From assembly GCF_000496075.1 (NCBI RefSeq), contig NZ_AWXZ01000039.1, positions 62,001 to 126,000 on the forward strand: DNA of 64,000 bases, given 5' to 3'. The number at the start of each line of letters is the position of its first letter. The stretch's first letter is position 1. Both the position numbers and the translations under genes were made by a program. Below the pieces are notes generated by a model. The model ran no database searches, had not been told where the DNA came from, and worked only from the letters and a program-made list of their open reading frames with translations. The DNA is from Lutibaculum baratangense AMV1. GTDB lineage: Bacteria; Pseudomonadota; Alphaproteobacteria; Rhizobiales; Tepidamorphaceae. This document shows, one piece after another, positions 1 through 9,196 of this stretch.

Positions 1-108
1 GTGAGGTCCGGGACTCGCCGTCGCGGCATCCCTGGGCGAACGCGCAGCCGCTGACATGACGCAGCGGCATGTGCTACAGGAGGCTGTCGGGGGAACGTCG
101 CGAGGACG

Positions 109-3100
109 ATGGTGCCGCCCCAGATCCACATTCGCGTGCTCGGGGACTTCACGGTCGCGCGGTCGGGCGAGCCGCTCGCCCTGCCGCCGTCGAAGAAGAC
201 CCGCGCGCTCCTCGCCTATCTCGTCCTGCAGGACCGGCCTCAGCGGCGCGAGAGGCTGTGCGAGATCTTCTGGGACATTCCCGACGACCCGCGCGGGGCG
301 CTCCGCTGGAGCCTCACGAAGCTGAGGCAACTCCTGGGGCCCGATCACGAGCAGATCATCGCGGCCGACCGCAACGCGGTCAGACTGCGGCGCGAGGAGC
401 TGGACCTCGACGTCGCGCCGCTGCTCGGCCTGGCGCCGAAGGAGATCGATCTCTTCGACCCGGACGGGCTCGAGGATCTCGCCGGGCGGTTCCACGGCCC
501 GTTCCTCGCCGACCTGTCGCTGCCCCGCTGTCCCGATTTCGAGGCATGGCGCACGGCGATGGCCGACGAGATGCAGATGCTTCACCTCCGCGTCCTGCGG
601 CGCCTGCTCGAGCGGCTCGAGGGCGATCCGGTGCGGGCCCTTGCTCACGCGCACGCGCTGGCGGCGCTTTCGCCGGACGACGCGGAGGTGGCGGCGCAGG
701 TCAGGCAACTGGCGGAGGCGGCACGGCTGGCGTCGCGGACGCTCGCGTCTTGGCTGCCGGCGCCCACCGAGGAGGCGGCGATCGCGCCGGGCCCGGGCGG
801 CGCGGGCAGGGCGAGGCTCCGGCAGGAGATCCGCCGCTGCACCACCCGCGACGGCGTCGGCCTCGCCTATGCGCTCAGCGGCGAGGGGCCGCCCCTGGTC
901 AAGGCCGCGAACTGGCTGTCCCATCTGGAGCACGAATGGGACAGCCCGGTCTGGCGCCACTGGATCGAGGGCCTCTCCGCCCGGCACACGCTCATCCGCT
1001 ACGACGAGCGCGGCAACGGGCTGTCGGACTGGGACGTCGAGGATCTGGGGTTCGACGCGATGGTCGCCGACCTCGAGAGCATCGTCGATGCCGCGGGCCT
1101 CGGGCGCTTCTGGCTGCTCGGTGTCTCGCAGGGCTGCGCCATCTCGGTGGCCTACGCCGCGCGTCATCCCGAGCGCGTCGCCGGGCTCATCCTCTACGGC
1201 GGCTACGTCCGGGGCTGGCGCGCCCGCGGCGATTGCGAAGAGGTCGCCAAGCGCGAGGCGATGGCCACGCTGATGCGCCACGGCTGGGGCAGCGACGATC
1301 CGACCTTCCGCCAGATGTTCACGTCGCTCTTCGTGCCGGGCGCGACGCAGGAGCAGATGGACTGGTTCAACGAGTTGCAGCGGGCGACGGCCTCGACCGA
1401 GAATGCGCTCCGCCTGACCGACGCGTTCGGCGACATCGACGTCTCCCGGCAGCTCGCGCAGGTCGCCGCGCCGACGCTCGTCGTCCACGCCCGCGACGAC
1501 CGCGTGGTGCCGGTCGGCTCGGGGCGCGCGCTCGCCGACGGCATTCCCGGCGCCCTCTTCGTCGAGCTCGAAAGCGCGAACCACATTCTCCTCGAGCACG
1601 AGCCGGCCTTCGCCAGGTTCCTCGACGAGGTGCAGCGATTTGTCGGCGAGGCACCGGTCGCCGCCGGGGAGGAGCCGCGCGGACCGCCGGCGCCGGTCCA
1701 GACGCGCCGCCAGGTGAGCGTCGTCGCGGCGGAGCTCGTCCAGACGGCGGCGGAGCTCGACGCCTCCGATCCGGAGCGCCTGATCGTGGAGGTGGAGCCG
1801 CTCCTGCACCGCGTGGCGACGGCCTTCGAGGCGCATCGCGGCAGCGTCTCGATCGGTTCGGACGGCGTCGTGACCGCCACGTTCGGCCTGAGGCCCGTCG
1901 TCGAGGAGCATGCGCACCTCGCCTGCCGGGCGGCGCTCGCCGCCGCGGCGGCCGTCGAGGCCGCGGCCGACGCCCCGCGCCTGCGGGCGGCGATCGCGAC
2001 CGGCGACGTCGTCGTGCGGCGGGAGCCCGCGCGGGAGGGCGAGCCGGAGATGGTCGGTGCCCTGCCGCGCATCGCCGCGCGGCTGATGCGGGACACGGAG
2101 GATTCCGCGATCGTGCTGACCGCGCAGTGCCGCGCATCGGCGGGCGGTTACGTGCAGGCCGTGCCGATCCAGCCGTCGGGCGGGCCGCAGGGCTCCGGTC
2201 CCGCCCGCAGGCTCTACCAGCTCGTCGGGCTGAACCGCGCCCTGTCGCGATGGTATCTCAGGGCACATCAGGGACTGACGGATCTCGTGGGACGCGAGGG
2301 CGAGATGGCCCTCCTGCACACGGCCTGGCGGCGCGCCCGGGAGGGCCACGGCCAGGCGGTGGGCGTGATCGCCGATCCGGGCCTCGGAAAGTCGCGTCTC
2401 GTCCACGAGTTCATCGCGCGGCCGGAGGTCGCGCGCTTCTCCGTGATCGAGGGAGGCGCTCTGGAGTTCGAGGCGGATGTCGGCCTGAGTGTCGCGCGGA
2501 AGCTCGTGCGCTCCGCCATCGGGGTCGGCGACGAGGCGGACGAGGTGGCGGCGGAGCGCTTGCGGCGCCGGCAGCGCGAGCTCGATCTGCCGGAGACGCT
2601 GATGCCGCCCCTGCGCTATCTGCTCGGCCTGCCGGTCGCCGACCGCGGCTGGGACCGCCTGGACGCGGCCGACCGCGCCGCGCGCCTCGGCGAAGCCGTC
2701 CGCGTGCTGGTGTGCGAGATGAGCCGTCGCTCACCGCTCGTGCTCCTGATCGAGGACCTGCACTGGGTGGATGCCGGCAGCGCGGCCGTGCTCGACGCCC
2801 TCGCGCCGTCGGTCGCGCCGCACAGGATCCTCCTGCTCGCCACCTACCGGCCCGACCATCAGCCGGGGTGGAGCCGCCTCGGGCTCTTCCAGCAGCTTCG
2901 CCTCGAGCCGTTCGACACCGACGAGACGGCGGCCTTCCTCGACGTGCTGCTCGGCCGCGACGAGAGCCTCGCCCCGTTGAGGCAGCTCCTGGCCGCCCGG
3001 TCAGACCGGACGCCGCTCTTCCTCGAGGAGACGGTGCGGGCGCTAGCCGAGAGCGGGGCGATCGCGGGCACGCCGGGGCGGTACCGCGCGACGCGGGAGA

Positions 3101-4803
3101 TCGTCGACGTCGCCGTCCCGGCGACGGTGCAGGCGATGATCGCCGCGCGCATCGCCCGCCTGCCGCGGCAGGATCAGGATCTGCTGCAGCTCGCCGCCGT
3201 CATCGGCAAGAACGTGCCCCTCGATCTGCTGCGGGCCCTGTCGCAGCTACCGGAGAGTGGCTTGCAGGACTGCATCGGACGGTTGAAGTCGCAGGAGTTC
3301 CTGTTCGAGCTGCAGAGCATCCCGACCGTCCACTACACCTTCAAGCACGCCTTCACGCACCGCGTCGCCTACGAAACGCTTCTCGCCCAGGACCGGAAGT
3401 CGCTGCATCTCGCCGTCCTGCGGGCGGTCGAACGACGCCATCGCGATGCGCCGGACGAACAGGTCGAGCGGCTCGCCGATCATGCGTTCCGTGGCGAGGC
3501 GTGGGCGGCGGCGGCGCGCTACCTTCTGGCCGCTGCCGACAGGGCGGTGGAGCGCTCGACCTACGACATCGCCGCCCGGCACCTCGACCGCGCGCAGGCG
3601 GCGCTCGAGGCGCTGCCCGAGAGCGCGGAGCGCCTGACGCTGGCGATCGACGCGAGCACGCGGCTGCGGCCGGTCTACGGGGTGATCGGCGCGCATGCCC
3701 ACATTCAGGAGCCGCTGGAGAAGGCCCGCCGCTTCGCCGAGGAGCTCGGCGACCGGGAGAGGCTGTGCCAGATCCTGACGCACCAGAGTTACTTCCACTC
3801 CACCCACGGCCGCATGGAGGAGGCGATCGCGGCGGCCGCGCTGCTCCGCAGCGCCGCGCAGGCCGGCGGGCTCGACCCCCGGCACCTCTGCGAGGCCGAC
3901 CTCGCCACGGCCCAGGCCCACCTGATGCGGGCGGATGCCGAGGCGGCCCTGCCGTTCCTCGAGCCGCACCGGGAGGACTTCCTGGGCGAGCGCCGGCACG
4001 AGCGCTTCGGCCAGCTCGGGACGCGCTCGGTCTGGTATTTCGGTCATCTCGCGCAGGCCCTCGCGACGCTCGGGCGGCTGAAGGAAGCCGACGTCGCCGC
4101 GGCCGAGGCCGTCGGCATCGCCGAGGAGCTTGCCCGCCCCATCGACATCCATGCCGCACACTATTTCAAGGGCCTGGTCGGAAACCTCAAAGGACCGGAC
4201 GCGGAGGAGGTCGCGATCCTCCAGAGGCTCGCGAACGAGGATGCGGGCTCGGCCCGGTCCCTGCGTCCGTGGCTGCTCGCGACGCTCGGGCACGCGGAGT
4301 ATGCGCTGGGCGACGACGACGCGGCCTGCCTCGCGCTCGAGGCCGCCATCGCCGCGGCCGGCCGTTTCGGCCTGCCGCAGTTCGACTGCTACGCCCGTTC
4401 CGTCCTCGGCTGTGCGCGGGCACGGAGCGGCCTGCCCGGCGCGCAGGCCGATCTGGCCCTCGCGCTCGAGCAGGCACGCGCGCTCGGCGACCGCTGGTCG
4501 GAAGTGCTGGCCCTGCGCGGTCTCGCAGATCTCGCGGACGGCGAGGCGAAGGTCGAGCTCCTGCGTGCGGCGCTGGCGATCTGCGAGCGCAGCGGCAACC
4601 TGCCCGAGACGGTCCGCACGCTGCGCGCGCTGGGCAGGGTCGAGGGCGATCTCGGGCACGAGGGCGCGGCCGACACGGCCGGCCGCGCCGAGATCCTGGG
4701 GCAACGCACCGGCATGCCGCTCGATCCGTTCCCCGCCTTCACGCCGCCTCCCGCCGCGGCACCTCGGGAAGAGCCTGCGCCTCACCCGGATCGACCGGGA
4801 TGA
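109..4803 (+). CDS. BTAD-type regulator fused to alpha/beta hydrolase, cyclase-like, AAA ATPase and TPR domains
   Basis: A 1564-residue cytoplasmic protein. Residues 1-95 look like the winged-helix domain of SARP/BTAD regulators (IRVLGDFTVARSG, then KKTRALLAYLVL), followed by a BTAD-like helical part to about 215. Residues 240-510 are an alpha/beta hydrolase with nucleophile elbow GVSQG (Ser340), an Asp in HARDDRVVP and a His in SANHILLEHE, so the triad looks intact. Residues 530-705 resemble a class III nucleotide cyclase domain without the usual metal-binding FADI motif. Residues 740-1100 are a STAND/AAA ATPase with Walker A DPGLGKS (Lys761) and Walker B LLIEDLHW. The rest is helical and TPR-like. 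Related fusions are adenylate-cyclase-like ATPase regulators; the inducer is unknown. The ATG at 109 follows GAGGACG. The 3' end overlaps the convergent DUF1127 gene by 65 bp. Confidence 0.85.
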   Translation: MVPPQIHIRVLGDFTVARSGEPLALPPSKKTRALLAYLVLQDRPQRRERLCEIFWDIPDDPRGALRWSLTKLRQLLGPDHEQIIAADRNAVRLRREELDLDVAPLLGLAPKEIDLFDPDGLEDLAGRFHGPFLADLSLPRCPDFEAWRTAMADEMQMLHLRVLRRLLERLEGDPVRALAHAHALAALSPDDAEVAAQVRQLAEAARLASRTLASWLPAPTEEAAIAPGPGGAGRARLRQEIRRCTTRDGVGLAYALSGEGPPLVKAANWLSHLEHEWDSPVWRHWIEGLSARHTLIRYDERGNGLSDWDVEDLGFDAMVADLESIVDAAGLGRFWLLGVSQGCAISVAYAARHPERVAGLILYGGYVRGWRARGDCEEVAKREAMATLMRHGWGSDDPTFRQMFTSLFVPGATQEQMDWFNELQRATASTENALRLTDAFGDIDVSRQLAQVAAPTLVVHARDDRVVPVGSGRALADGIPGALFVELESANHILLEHEPAFARFLDEVQRFVGEAPVAAGEEPRGPPAPVQTRRQVSVVAAELVQTAAELDASDPERLIVEVEPLLHRVATAFEAHRGSVSIGSDGVVTATFGLRPVVEEHAHLACRAALAAAAAVEAAADAPRLRAAIATGDVVVRREPAREGEPEMVGALPRIAARLMRDTEDSAIVLTAQCRASAGGYVQAVPIQPSGGPQGSGPARRLYQLVGLNRALSRWYLRAHQGLTDLVGREGEMALLHTAWRRAREGHGQAVGVIADPGLGKSRLVHEFIARPEVARFSVIEGGALEFEADVGLSVARKLVRSAIGVGDEADEVAAERLRRRQRELDLPETLMPPLRYLLGLPVADRGWDRLDAADRAARLGEAVRVLVCEMSRRSPLVLLIEDLHWVDAGSAAVLDALAPSVAPHRILLLATYRPDHQPGWSRLGLFQQLRLEPFDTDETAAFLDVLLGRDESLAPLRQLLAARSDRTPLFLEETVRALAESGAIAGTPGRYRATREIVDVAVPATVQAMIAARIARLPRQDQDLLQLAAVIGKNVPLDLLRALSQLPESGLQDCIGRLKSQEFLFELQSIPTVHYTFKHAFTHRVAYETLLAQDRKSLHLAVLRAVERRHRDAPDEQVERLADHAFRGEAWAAAARYLLAAADRAVERSTYDIAARHLDRAQAALEALPESAERLTLAIDASTRLRPVYGVIGAHAHIQEPLEKARRFAEELGDRERLCQILTHQSYFHSTHGRMEEAIAAAALLRSAAQAGGLDPRHLCEADLATAQAHLMRADAEAALPFLEPHREDFLGERRHERFGQLGTRSVWYFGHLAQALATLGRLKEADVAAAEAVGIAEELARPIDIHAAHYFKGLVGNLKGPDAEEVAILQRLANEDAGSARSLRPWLLATLGHAEYALGDDDAACLALEAAIAAAGRFGLPQFDCYARSVLGCARARSGLPGAQADLALALEQARALGDRWSEVLALRGLADLADGEAKVELLRAALAICERSGNLPETVRTLRALGRVEGDLGHEGAADTAGRAEILGQRTGMPLDPFPAFTPPPAAAPREEPAPHPDRPG

Positions 4804-5029
4804 AGCGCGGCCGCGCCCGTCCGCGCAGGACGGTGTCGGCAATCTCCTCCCGCCTGAGGCCGATGTCCCGGAGGAGGTACTCCGGCATCGATTCCAGGGC
4901 GCGCCGGTCTCGGGCGACGGCCATGCGCCAGCGCAGCCACGCGACGGCGCCGAGAAGCCCCCGGGCGTTCGTGGGGCGCCGCCTTGCCGCGACGTGCGGG
5001 GCGCGCAGCGGGTGAATCGTCGTGGTCAT
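4739..5029 (-). CDS. DUF1127 (YjiS-like) domain protein
   Basis: A 96-residue basic protein. Its core, WRMAVARDRRALESMPEYLLRDIGLRREEI, matches the alphaproteobacterial DUF1127 helical hairpin in which a Leu/Met-rich helix precedes RDIGL. Members are small and Arg-rich, and some act in phosphate, RNA or stress physiology; the role here is unknown. The ATG at 5029 follows GGAGAC with good spacing. An alternative ATG at 5140, preceded by TTGAGG, would add 37 residues without family similarity. The C-terminal tail after the domain overlaps the 3' end of the convergent regulator gene. Confidence 0.75.
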   Translation of the reverse strand: MTTTIHPLRAPHVAARRRPTNARGLLGAVAWLRWRMAVARDRRALESMPEYLLRDIGLRREEIADTVLRGRARPRFIPVDPGEAQALPEVPRREAA

Positions 5030-5416
5030 CTCGATGTCTCCATGTTCCGACGCGACCTGCGTCTGTCGGCCGGGAAACTGATGGGTCGACGTTGGCGCGA
5101 GCGTTTGATCCGACGAAGGAACAGTGTCAAAAAGCGGCATAACAATCCTCAAGTTGTTTAATATAGATATTTTCTGACAGGTACATTTATTTTTATATGG
5201 ATTGAAATGTGAAGTAGAAATGCATGCGAAACTGGCACGAAACATTATTTCTGTTCTTGTGTGCCCATGAAACGTGTCATCCGTAACGAACAATGATTTT
5301 TCCCGTAACGGTCGTGTAGCGGGGCGAGACTAGCTTCTGCCAGCGAGGCGGTCGACTGGATGCCGCGATGAAAGGCAAGACCGCTTCGTTTCAACACGCA
5401 CCACGGAGTGACCAAG
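5030..5416. other. AT-rich divergent promoter region
   Basis: Gene-free stretch between the DUF1127 gene (leftward) and the small secreted protein (rightward). Positions 5140-5260 are strikingly AT-rich for this genome (TTTAATATAGATATTTTCTG, then a run of T/A near 5187-5205), which fits two outward promoters. No convincing ORF, repeat or RNA structure was recognised. Confidence 0.5.
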
Positions 5417-5641
5417 ATGAAGTACGTTCTCACCCTGGCGGCCGCGGTCGCCACCCTGGCCACCGCCGCTTCGGCGGAGACCGCCAGCAGCCGCTACGAC
5501 GTGACGGATGCCCACCGCCTCAACTCGGTCGTGGCCATGGCGGGGGCGCCGATCCGCTCGACGACCGGCAGCGGCGACGGGATCGAGATCCTCGGTCCCG
5601 ACGGCACGCCAGTCTCGGCTCCGGTCATTGACCGGTCCTGA
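5417..5641 (+). CDS. Small secreted protein, unknown function
   Basis: A 74-residue protein with a clear Sec signal peptide: MKYVLTLAAAVATLATAASA, predicted cleavage after ASA about residue 20. The mature part is about 54 polar residues (TASSRYDVTDAHRLNSVVAM and GDGIEILGPDG) with no cysteines and no recognised domain. CGGAG lies eight bases before the ATG at 5417; an in-frame GTG at 5408 overlaps that site and is less likely. It is probably periplasmic or exported. Two strong hairpins follow the stop codon. Function not recognised. Confidence 0.6.
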   Translation: MKYVLTLAAAVATLATAASAETASSRYDVTDAHRLNSVVAMAGAPIRSTTGSGDGIEILGPDGTPVSAPVIDRS

Positions 5642-5647
5642 GCCGAC

Positions 5648-5670
5648 ATCGCCCGGCACGGCCGGGCGAT
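5648..5670. terminator. Inverted repeat in convergent gap
   Basis: Ten-base perfect arms (ATCGCCCGGC and its complement) around a 3-base loop, just after the stop at 5641. It lies between convergent genes and lacks a U-tract, so it may stop transcription from either side imperfectly. Confidence 0.5.
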
Positions 5671-5678
5671 CCCTCGAA

Positions 5679-5712
5679 GCCGCGAGCCCCGGCAAGCGCC
5701 GAGGCTCGCGGC
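5679..5712. terminator. Second hairpin in convergent gap
   Basis: Ten-base perfect arms (GCCGCGAGCC and its complement) with a 14-base loop, directly after the first hairpin and about 50 bp before the end of the response-regulator gene. Likely part of a bidirectional terminator. Confidence 0.5.
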
Positions 5713-5761
5713 CTTGTGCGTATGGGACGCGGGCGGCGGGAGATGCGCCCGATATGTCCGC

Positions 5762-6562
5762 TCAGTACGGGTCGACCGACGGCGCGAAGACGTAGCCCAC
5801 ACCGCGCTCCGTGAGGATCACGCGCGGCTGGGCCGGATCGTCCCTGAGCTTGCGCCGGAGGCGCAGCACCTGGACGTCGATGCTGCGGTCGGCGATGTCC
5901 TCGTGGACCCGTGTCGCCTGAAGCAACTGCTCGCGCATCAACGGCCTCTGCGGCGACTGCAGGAAGGCCAGAAGCAGCGCGTATTCCCCCTTCGTGAGAC
6001 CGACCGGCACCCCATCAGGATCCGTCAGGCGGCGCGTCCGCCGGTCGAGCTGCCAGCCCGAGAACCGGTAGCCGCCCCGCTCCCCCTCGCGGCGGCGCCC
6101 GGACCGCCCGAGCTCCTGCCGACGCAGGACCGCACGTCCCCTCGCCACGAGCTCGTGCAGGTTGAACGGTTTCGTCAGGTAGTCGTCGGCGCCGAGCTCG
6201 AGCCCCAGGACGCGGTCGAGATCGCCGCGGCGGTGTCCCGTCATGATGATGACGGGCACGTCCGACTGGCTGCGGATCTCCTTCAGGAGGTCGAGTCCGT
6301 TGTCGTCGCCGAGGTTGAGGTCGAGAAAGATCAGCGCGGGCTCGGGCCCCTTCAGCCGCTTGCGCAGCTCTCTCCGGCTCGACGCCACCACGGCCGGCAG
6401 GCCCTGGGTGTGCAGGAACTCCGTGAGCATCTCCCGCATGGCCTCGTCGTCTTCCACGACGAGATAGGGCGCGGTCGCTTCGACCGCGCGATCCGCCTGA
6501 CCGGCGTGAGGCACGGGCATCTCCCGCATCCATCTCTCGTTCACGAGCTGGACCGATTGCAT
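5762..6562 (-). CDS. OmpR/PhoB-family response regulator
   Basis: A 266-residue DNA-binding response regulator. The receiver domain (about residues 30-150) has the acidic pair in YLVVEDDEAM, the phospho-acceptor Asp in LIFLDLNLGDDNG, the Thr in IIMTGH and the Lys in DDYLTKPF, so it looks phosphorylatable. The C-terminal half (about 170-262) is a winged helix with LTKGEYALLLAFLQSP and the recognition region DRSIDVQVLRLRRKL. The ATG at 6562 is preceded by GGAGG; the longer frame would start at a GTG inside that site. An N-terminal extension of about 30 residues precedes the receiver. No histidine kinase is adjacent, so the partner must be elsewhere. Confidence 0.9.
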   Translation of the reverse strand: MQSVQLVNERWMREMPVPHAGQADRAVEATAPYLVVEDDEAMREMLTEFLHTQGLPAVVASSRRELRKRLKGPEPALIFLDLNLGDDNGLDLLKEIRSQSDVPVIIMTGHRRGDLDRVLGLELGADDYLTKPFNLHELVARGRAVLRRQELGRSGRRREGERGGYRFSGWQLDRRTRRLTDPDGVPVGLTKGEYALLLAFLQSPQRPLMREQLLQATRVHEDIADRSIDVQVLRLRRKLRDDPAQPRVILTERGVGYVFAPSVDPY

Positions 6563-6720
6563 GACTGGCACTCCTCCGAATGTCCGGCGGCCGGCGCCTT
6601 CACGCTACGTGCACGCTGCCCGCCGGAACGCGGCCAGGCCGTCTCCGGACCGGGGACGGCCGTCTTCCGCGCCTCGCCCTAGAAGGGTGGCGTGGGGCTC
6701 TTCGTTGGATCGATCGTGGA

Positions 6721-6748
6721 AACGGCGCCGCCGGCTCTCGGCGCCGTT
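6721..6748 (-). terminator. Terminator after the methyltransferase gene
   Basis: On the minus strand the stop TAA runs into a hairpin with nine-base arms (AACGGCGCC and its complement) and a 10-base loop, ending in a short TTT. This looks like an intrinsic terminator separating the methyltransferase from the response-regulator gene. Confidence 0.6.
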
Positions 6749-7814
6749 ACGGCCTTGCCTCGAGGACCATGTTGAAGGGCGTCGCGATCGCCGTGCGCAC
6801 GCGCGAGAAGCCGCCGTCCCGGAGGAGCGCGCCGAGCCGCGCGGGGCCGGCCTGTGCGCCGAGCGCGGCCCTGCCGTCCTGCCCCAGCGAGGCCGGCACG
6901 CAGACATTCGTCGACGCGGCGTAGAAGACCCGGCCGACCGGGTTCAGGTTGTCGGCCAGCCGGTCGCCGGCCTTCGGCTCGACCACCATGAGCGTTCCGT
7001 CCTCCGAGAGCGCCGCCCGGATATGGGATACGGCGCCGAGCGGGTCGCCCATGTCGTGAAGCGCATCGAAGATCGCGACGAGGTCGAAGCCCGTGCCGGG
7101 GAAGTCCTGCGCCCTGGCGACCTCGAAGCGGAGGTTCGGTGCCCGGTACTTCGCCCCGGCCTCCAGGATGGACGGCTCGTGGAAGTCGTATCCGACGAAC
7201 TCGGAGTTCGGGAAGGCCTCCGCCATGATCGCCGTCGAGGCGCCGTGACCGCACCCGATATCGGCGACGCGGATGCCGCGCTCGAGCTTCTCCGTGACGC
7301 CGTCGAGCGCGGGAAGCCATTCGGCCACGAGGTGGCCCTTGTAGCCCGGGCGGAAGAAGCGCTCGGTGCCGCAGAAGAGGCAGTTGCAGTGCTCGCCCCA
7401 GCCGACGCCTTCGCCCGTCGTGAAGGCCGCCGCCAGCCGCGGCTCGCCGGCATAGACGGCGGACAGGGCCTGGAAGCCTCCCGCCAGGTAGGTGGAGCTC
7501 TCCTCGTCCGCGAAGACGGCGACCTGCTCGGGCGTCATGAAGAAGCGGTCGGTCGTCTCGTCGTAGCCGACGAAGCCCGAGGCCGCCTGGGCGCAGGCCC
7601 ACTCGCGCACATAGCGCTCGTACGCGCCGGTTCGCGCCGCGAGCCCGGCCGCGCTCAGCGGCTCCCGGCTCTCCGCGAGCGCGCGGTAGAGCCCGACCTT
7701 CTCGCCGATGATCACGAGCGTGGCGTTGTGCGCCGCGCCGATCTCGTTGAGCACCGTGCCCATGAGGGCGTTCAGCCGTCCTTCGTCGAGGGAAGCCGTC
7801 GTGTGGATGTTCAT
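6747..7814 (-). CDS. SAM-dependent class I methyltransferase
   Basis: A 355-residue protein. The N-terminal half (1-150) resembles the winged-helix/dimerisation part of O-methyltransferase-like proteins (LYRALAESREPLSAAGLAARTG). The C-terminal half has the Rossmann methyltransferase motifs: motif I VADIGCGHGAST, acidic residue after beta2 in FVGYDFHEPS, and FDLVAIFDALHDMGDP. Family members transfer a methyl group from S-adenosylmethionine; the substrate cannot be inferred. A CNCLFC pair near the middle is notable but unassigned. The ATG at 7814 has GGGAG upstream; the open frame continues to 8243 but that part shows no similarity. Confidence 0.85.
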   Translation of the reverse strand: MNIHTTASLDEGRLNALMGTVLNEIGAAHNATLVIIGEKVGLYRALAESREPLSAAGLAARTGAYERYVREWACAQAASGFVGYDETTDRFFMTPEQVAVFADEESSTYLAGGFQALSAVYAGEPRLAAAFTTGEGVGWGEHCNCLFCGTERFFRPGYKGHLVAEWLPALDGVTEKLERGIRVADIGCGHGASTAIMAEAFPNSEFVGYDFHEPSILEAGAKYRAPNLRFEVARAQDFPGTGFDLVAIFDALHDMGDPLGAVSHIRAALSEDGTLMVVEPKAGDRLADNLNPVGRVFYAASTNVCVPASLGQDGRAALGAQAGPARLGALLRDGGFSRVRTAIATPFNMVLEARP

Positions 7815-8101
7815 GCTCGTCTCCCGTGAGAGCGATGCGCGGGAGCCCCGCGTCCCGCGCCGCTCCTTCATGTTGCTTCCGGCAGCTGCCACCATCGGCG
7901 TGCGCCCCGGAGGGGAGATCGGCCCCGGGCGTTGGCCCGAGCGTTGGTGCCTGCAGGGTAATCGCCCGCATGGATATGTGCGCCGCCCGTTCCGCTCGGC
8001 TATCATGACCACCCCCGCCTTGGGGGACCCGGCGCAGCGGCCGCGTTCGAACGGCCTGACGAAGCGGGCGACCGGCGGGCGCGAGACCCCGGGGGATGGC
8101 C

Positions 8102-8380
8102 ATGAAGCCGGTCGCCTTCGCACTGTCGGCGTGGCTCGCCGCCATCGGGGCAGCGATGGCGGATGCGGACGATGTCGTCGGCGAACTGCTCCTGAAGATG
8201 CGGCTGTGCCGCTCCGTCGAGCGCCCCGATCAGCGGCTTGCATGTTTCGAGAAGCTCGCGGGGAGCGTTCGCGCTGGCCGGCACGCGGAGCGTCCCGTGC
8301 CCGGCGGAGACTCGGCGTCCCGAGGCGACGGCGGGACCGCCGGCGAGCGGGCGGCCGTGCCCCCCGGCGACCGCCCGTGA
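8102..8380 (+). CDS. Small periplasmic protein with an RLACF motif
   Basis: A 92-residue protein with signal peptide MKPVAFALSAWLAAIGAAMA. The mature start DADDVVGELLLKMRLCRSVERPDQRLACFEKLA matches a motif seen in many proteobacterial exported proteins: a Cys, a short helix, then RLxCF/Y-D/E-x-LA, where the two Cys could form a disulfide. The tail is Gly/Arg/Asp-rich and probably disordered. GGGGG lies six bases before the ATG at 8102; an ATG at 8096 abuts it. Function unknown. It is divergent from the methyltransferase gene. Confidence 0.55.
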   Translation: MKPVAFALSAWLAAIGAAMADADDVVGELLLKMRLCRSVERPDQRLACFEKLAGSVRAGRHAERPVPGGDSASRGDGGTAGERAAVPPGDRP

Positions 8381-8498
8381 CGGGCGTGCTTTCTCCACGC
8401 CCGCTCCGGGATGGCCGGTGGTGACCCGGATGTCGAAAGCGGGCCGAGGGCGCCGGCAGGGTGGGCCGCCCGGCGCGAGGGAACCCGTGGCAGTTCCC

Positions 8499-8861
8499 TC
8501 AGGGCCGGGTGGCGGACAGGCGCCGCAAGCGCGAGGCGGAGAGGTGGATGAGCTCCAGGTCCTCCGAGATCGACCGCATGAACCCGTCGTCGAGCTTTCC
8601 AGCCCCTGCCGCGACGAGGGTCGCCTCGACCTCCTCGCGCAGCCGCGGATCGGGAACGCCCGCCCGGGCGATCCGGGAGAGAAGGTCGAGGAGGGGCTCG
8701 TAGGCGTTGCACGCGGCGACGGCGAAGGCCATGTCGGCATGGCTCGTCTCGTCCTCCCCGAACCGGCCGGGATGCGCATCGATGATGCGGACGCCGGCGC
8801 CGTCGCGGATCGAGTTGCTGATCGGGGACAGATGCCACGGGGTGGGGGAGTGCAACATCAT
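8499..8861 (-). CDS. Hypothetical protein, about 120 residues
   Basis: Unrecognised soluble protein. It begins MMLHSPTPWHLSPISNSIRD, then has ADMAFAVAACNAYEPLLDLL, a conserved-looking segment ending in a helix, and a second helical part DDGFMRSISEDLELIHLSASR. The N-terminal pattern (TPWH..., then DADMAFAVAACNAY) resembles short proteins found in phages and alphaproteobacteria, but no function is known. GAGG precedes a pair of tandem ATGs at 8861 and 8858; either could start. No signal peptide or membrane segment. Confidence 0.55.
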   Translation of the reverse strand: MMLHSPTPWHLSPISNSIRDGAGVRIIDAHPGRFGEDETSHADMAFAVAACNAYEPLLDLLSRIARAGVPDPRLREEVEATLVAAGAGKLDDGFMRSISEDLELIHLSASRLRRLSATRP

Positions 8862-9196
8862 CAGCCTCGCAGAGGCCACCACGGCCTGAACAGTCGAACC
8901 TGCATCCCGCCCGGGCCCCAGACGTGCCGGCGATCGGTCTGCCGGACCCGCACCCGGTGGCGAAGGCATCATGTTCGACGGACGGTGCTCATCTCAGGGC
9001 TGCCGACGGTTCTCCGCCGCCCGCTCCCGCACAGAGCGCTTGCGGGAGCATCCGCCACTATACATCCCCCTGCCGGAAGGCGGGCCATACCTCAAAACGG
9101 TCTACCCCCTGAGGCCTGAAGACGGTCGCCGCGGCCGCCGGAGAAGGCTTCGCCGCCGGCGTCCGCAGACGGCTCTCCTGCGCGGAGGGAAGGTCG
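8862..9196. other. Gene-free spacer
   Basis: Spacer between two leftward genes. It holds only scattered GC-rich direct and inverted elements (for example GCCGCGGCCGCCGG near 9130). No ORF with convincing composition, no RNA gene and no AT-rich promoter-like block stands out. Confidence 0.35.

Noticed and set aside
69-5015. Very long plus-strand frame overlapping the first gene in another frame
   Set aside because: Arg/Ala/Gly/Pro-rich composition without domain motifs; it is a shadow of the GC-rich regulator gene.
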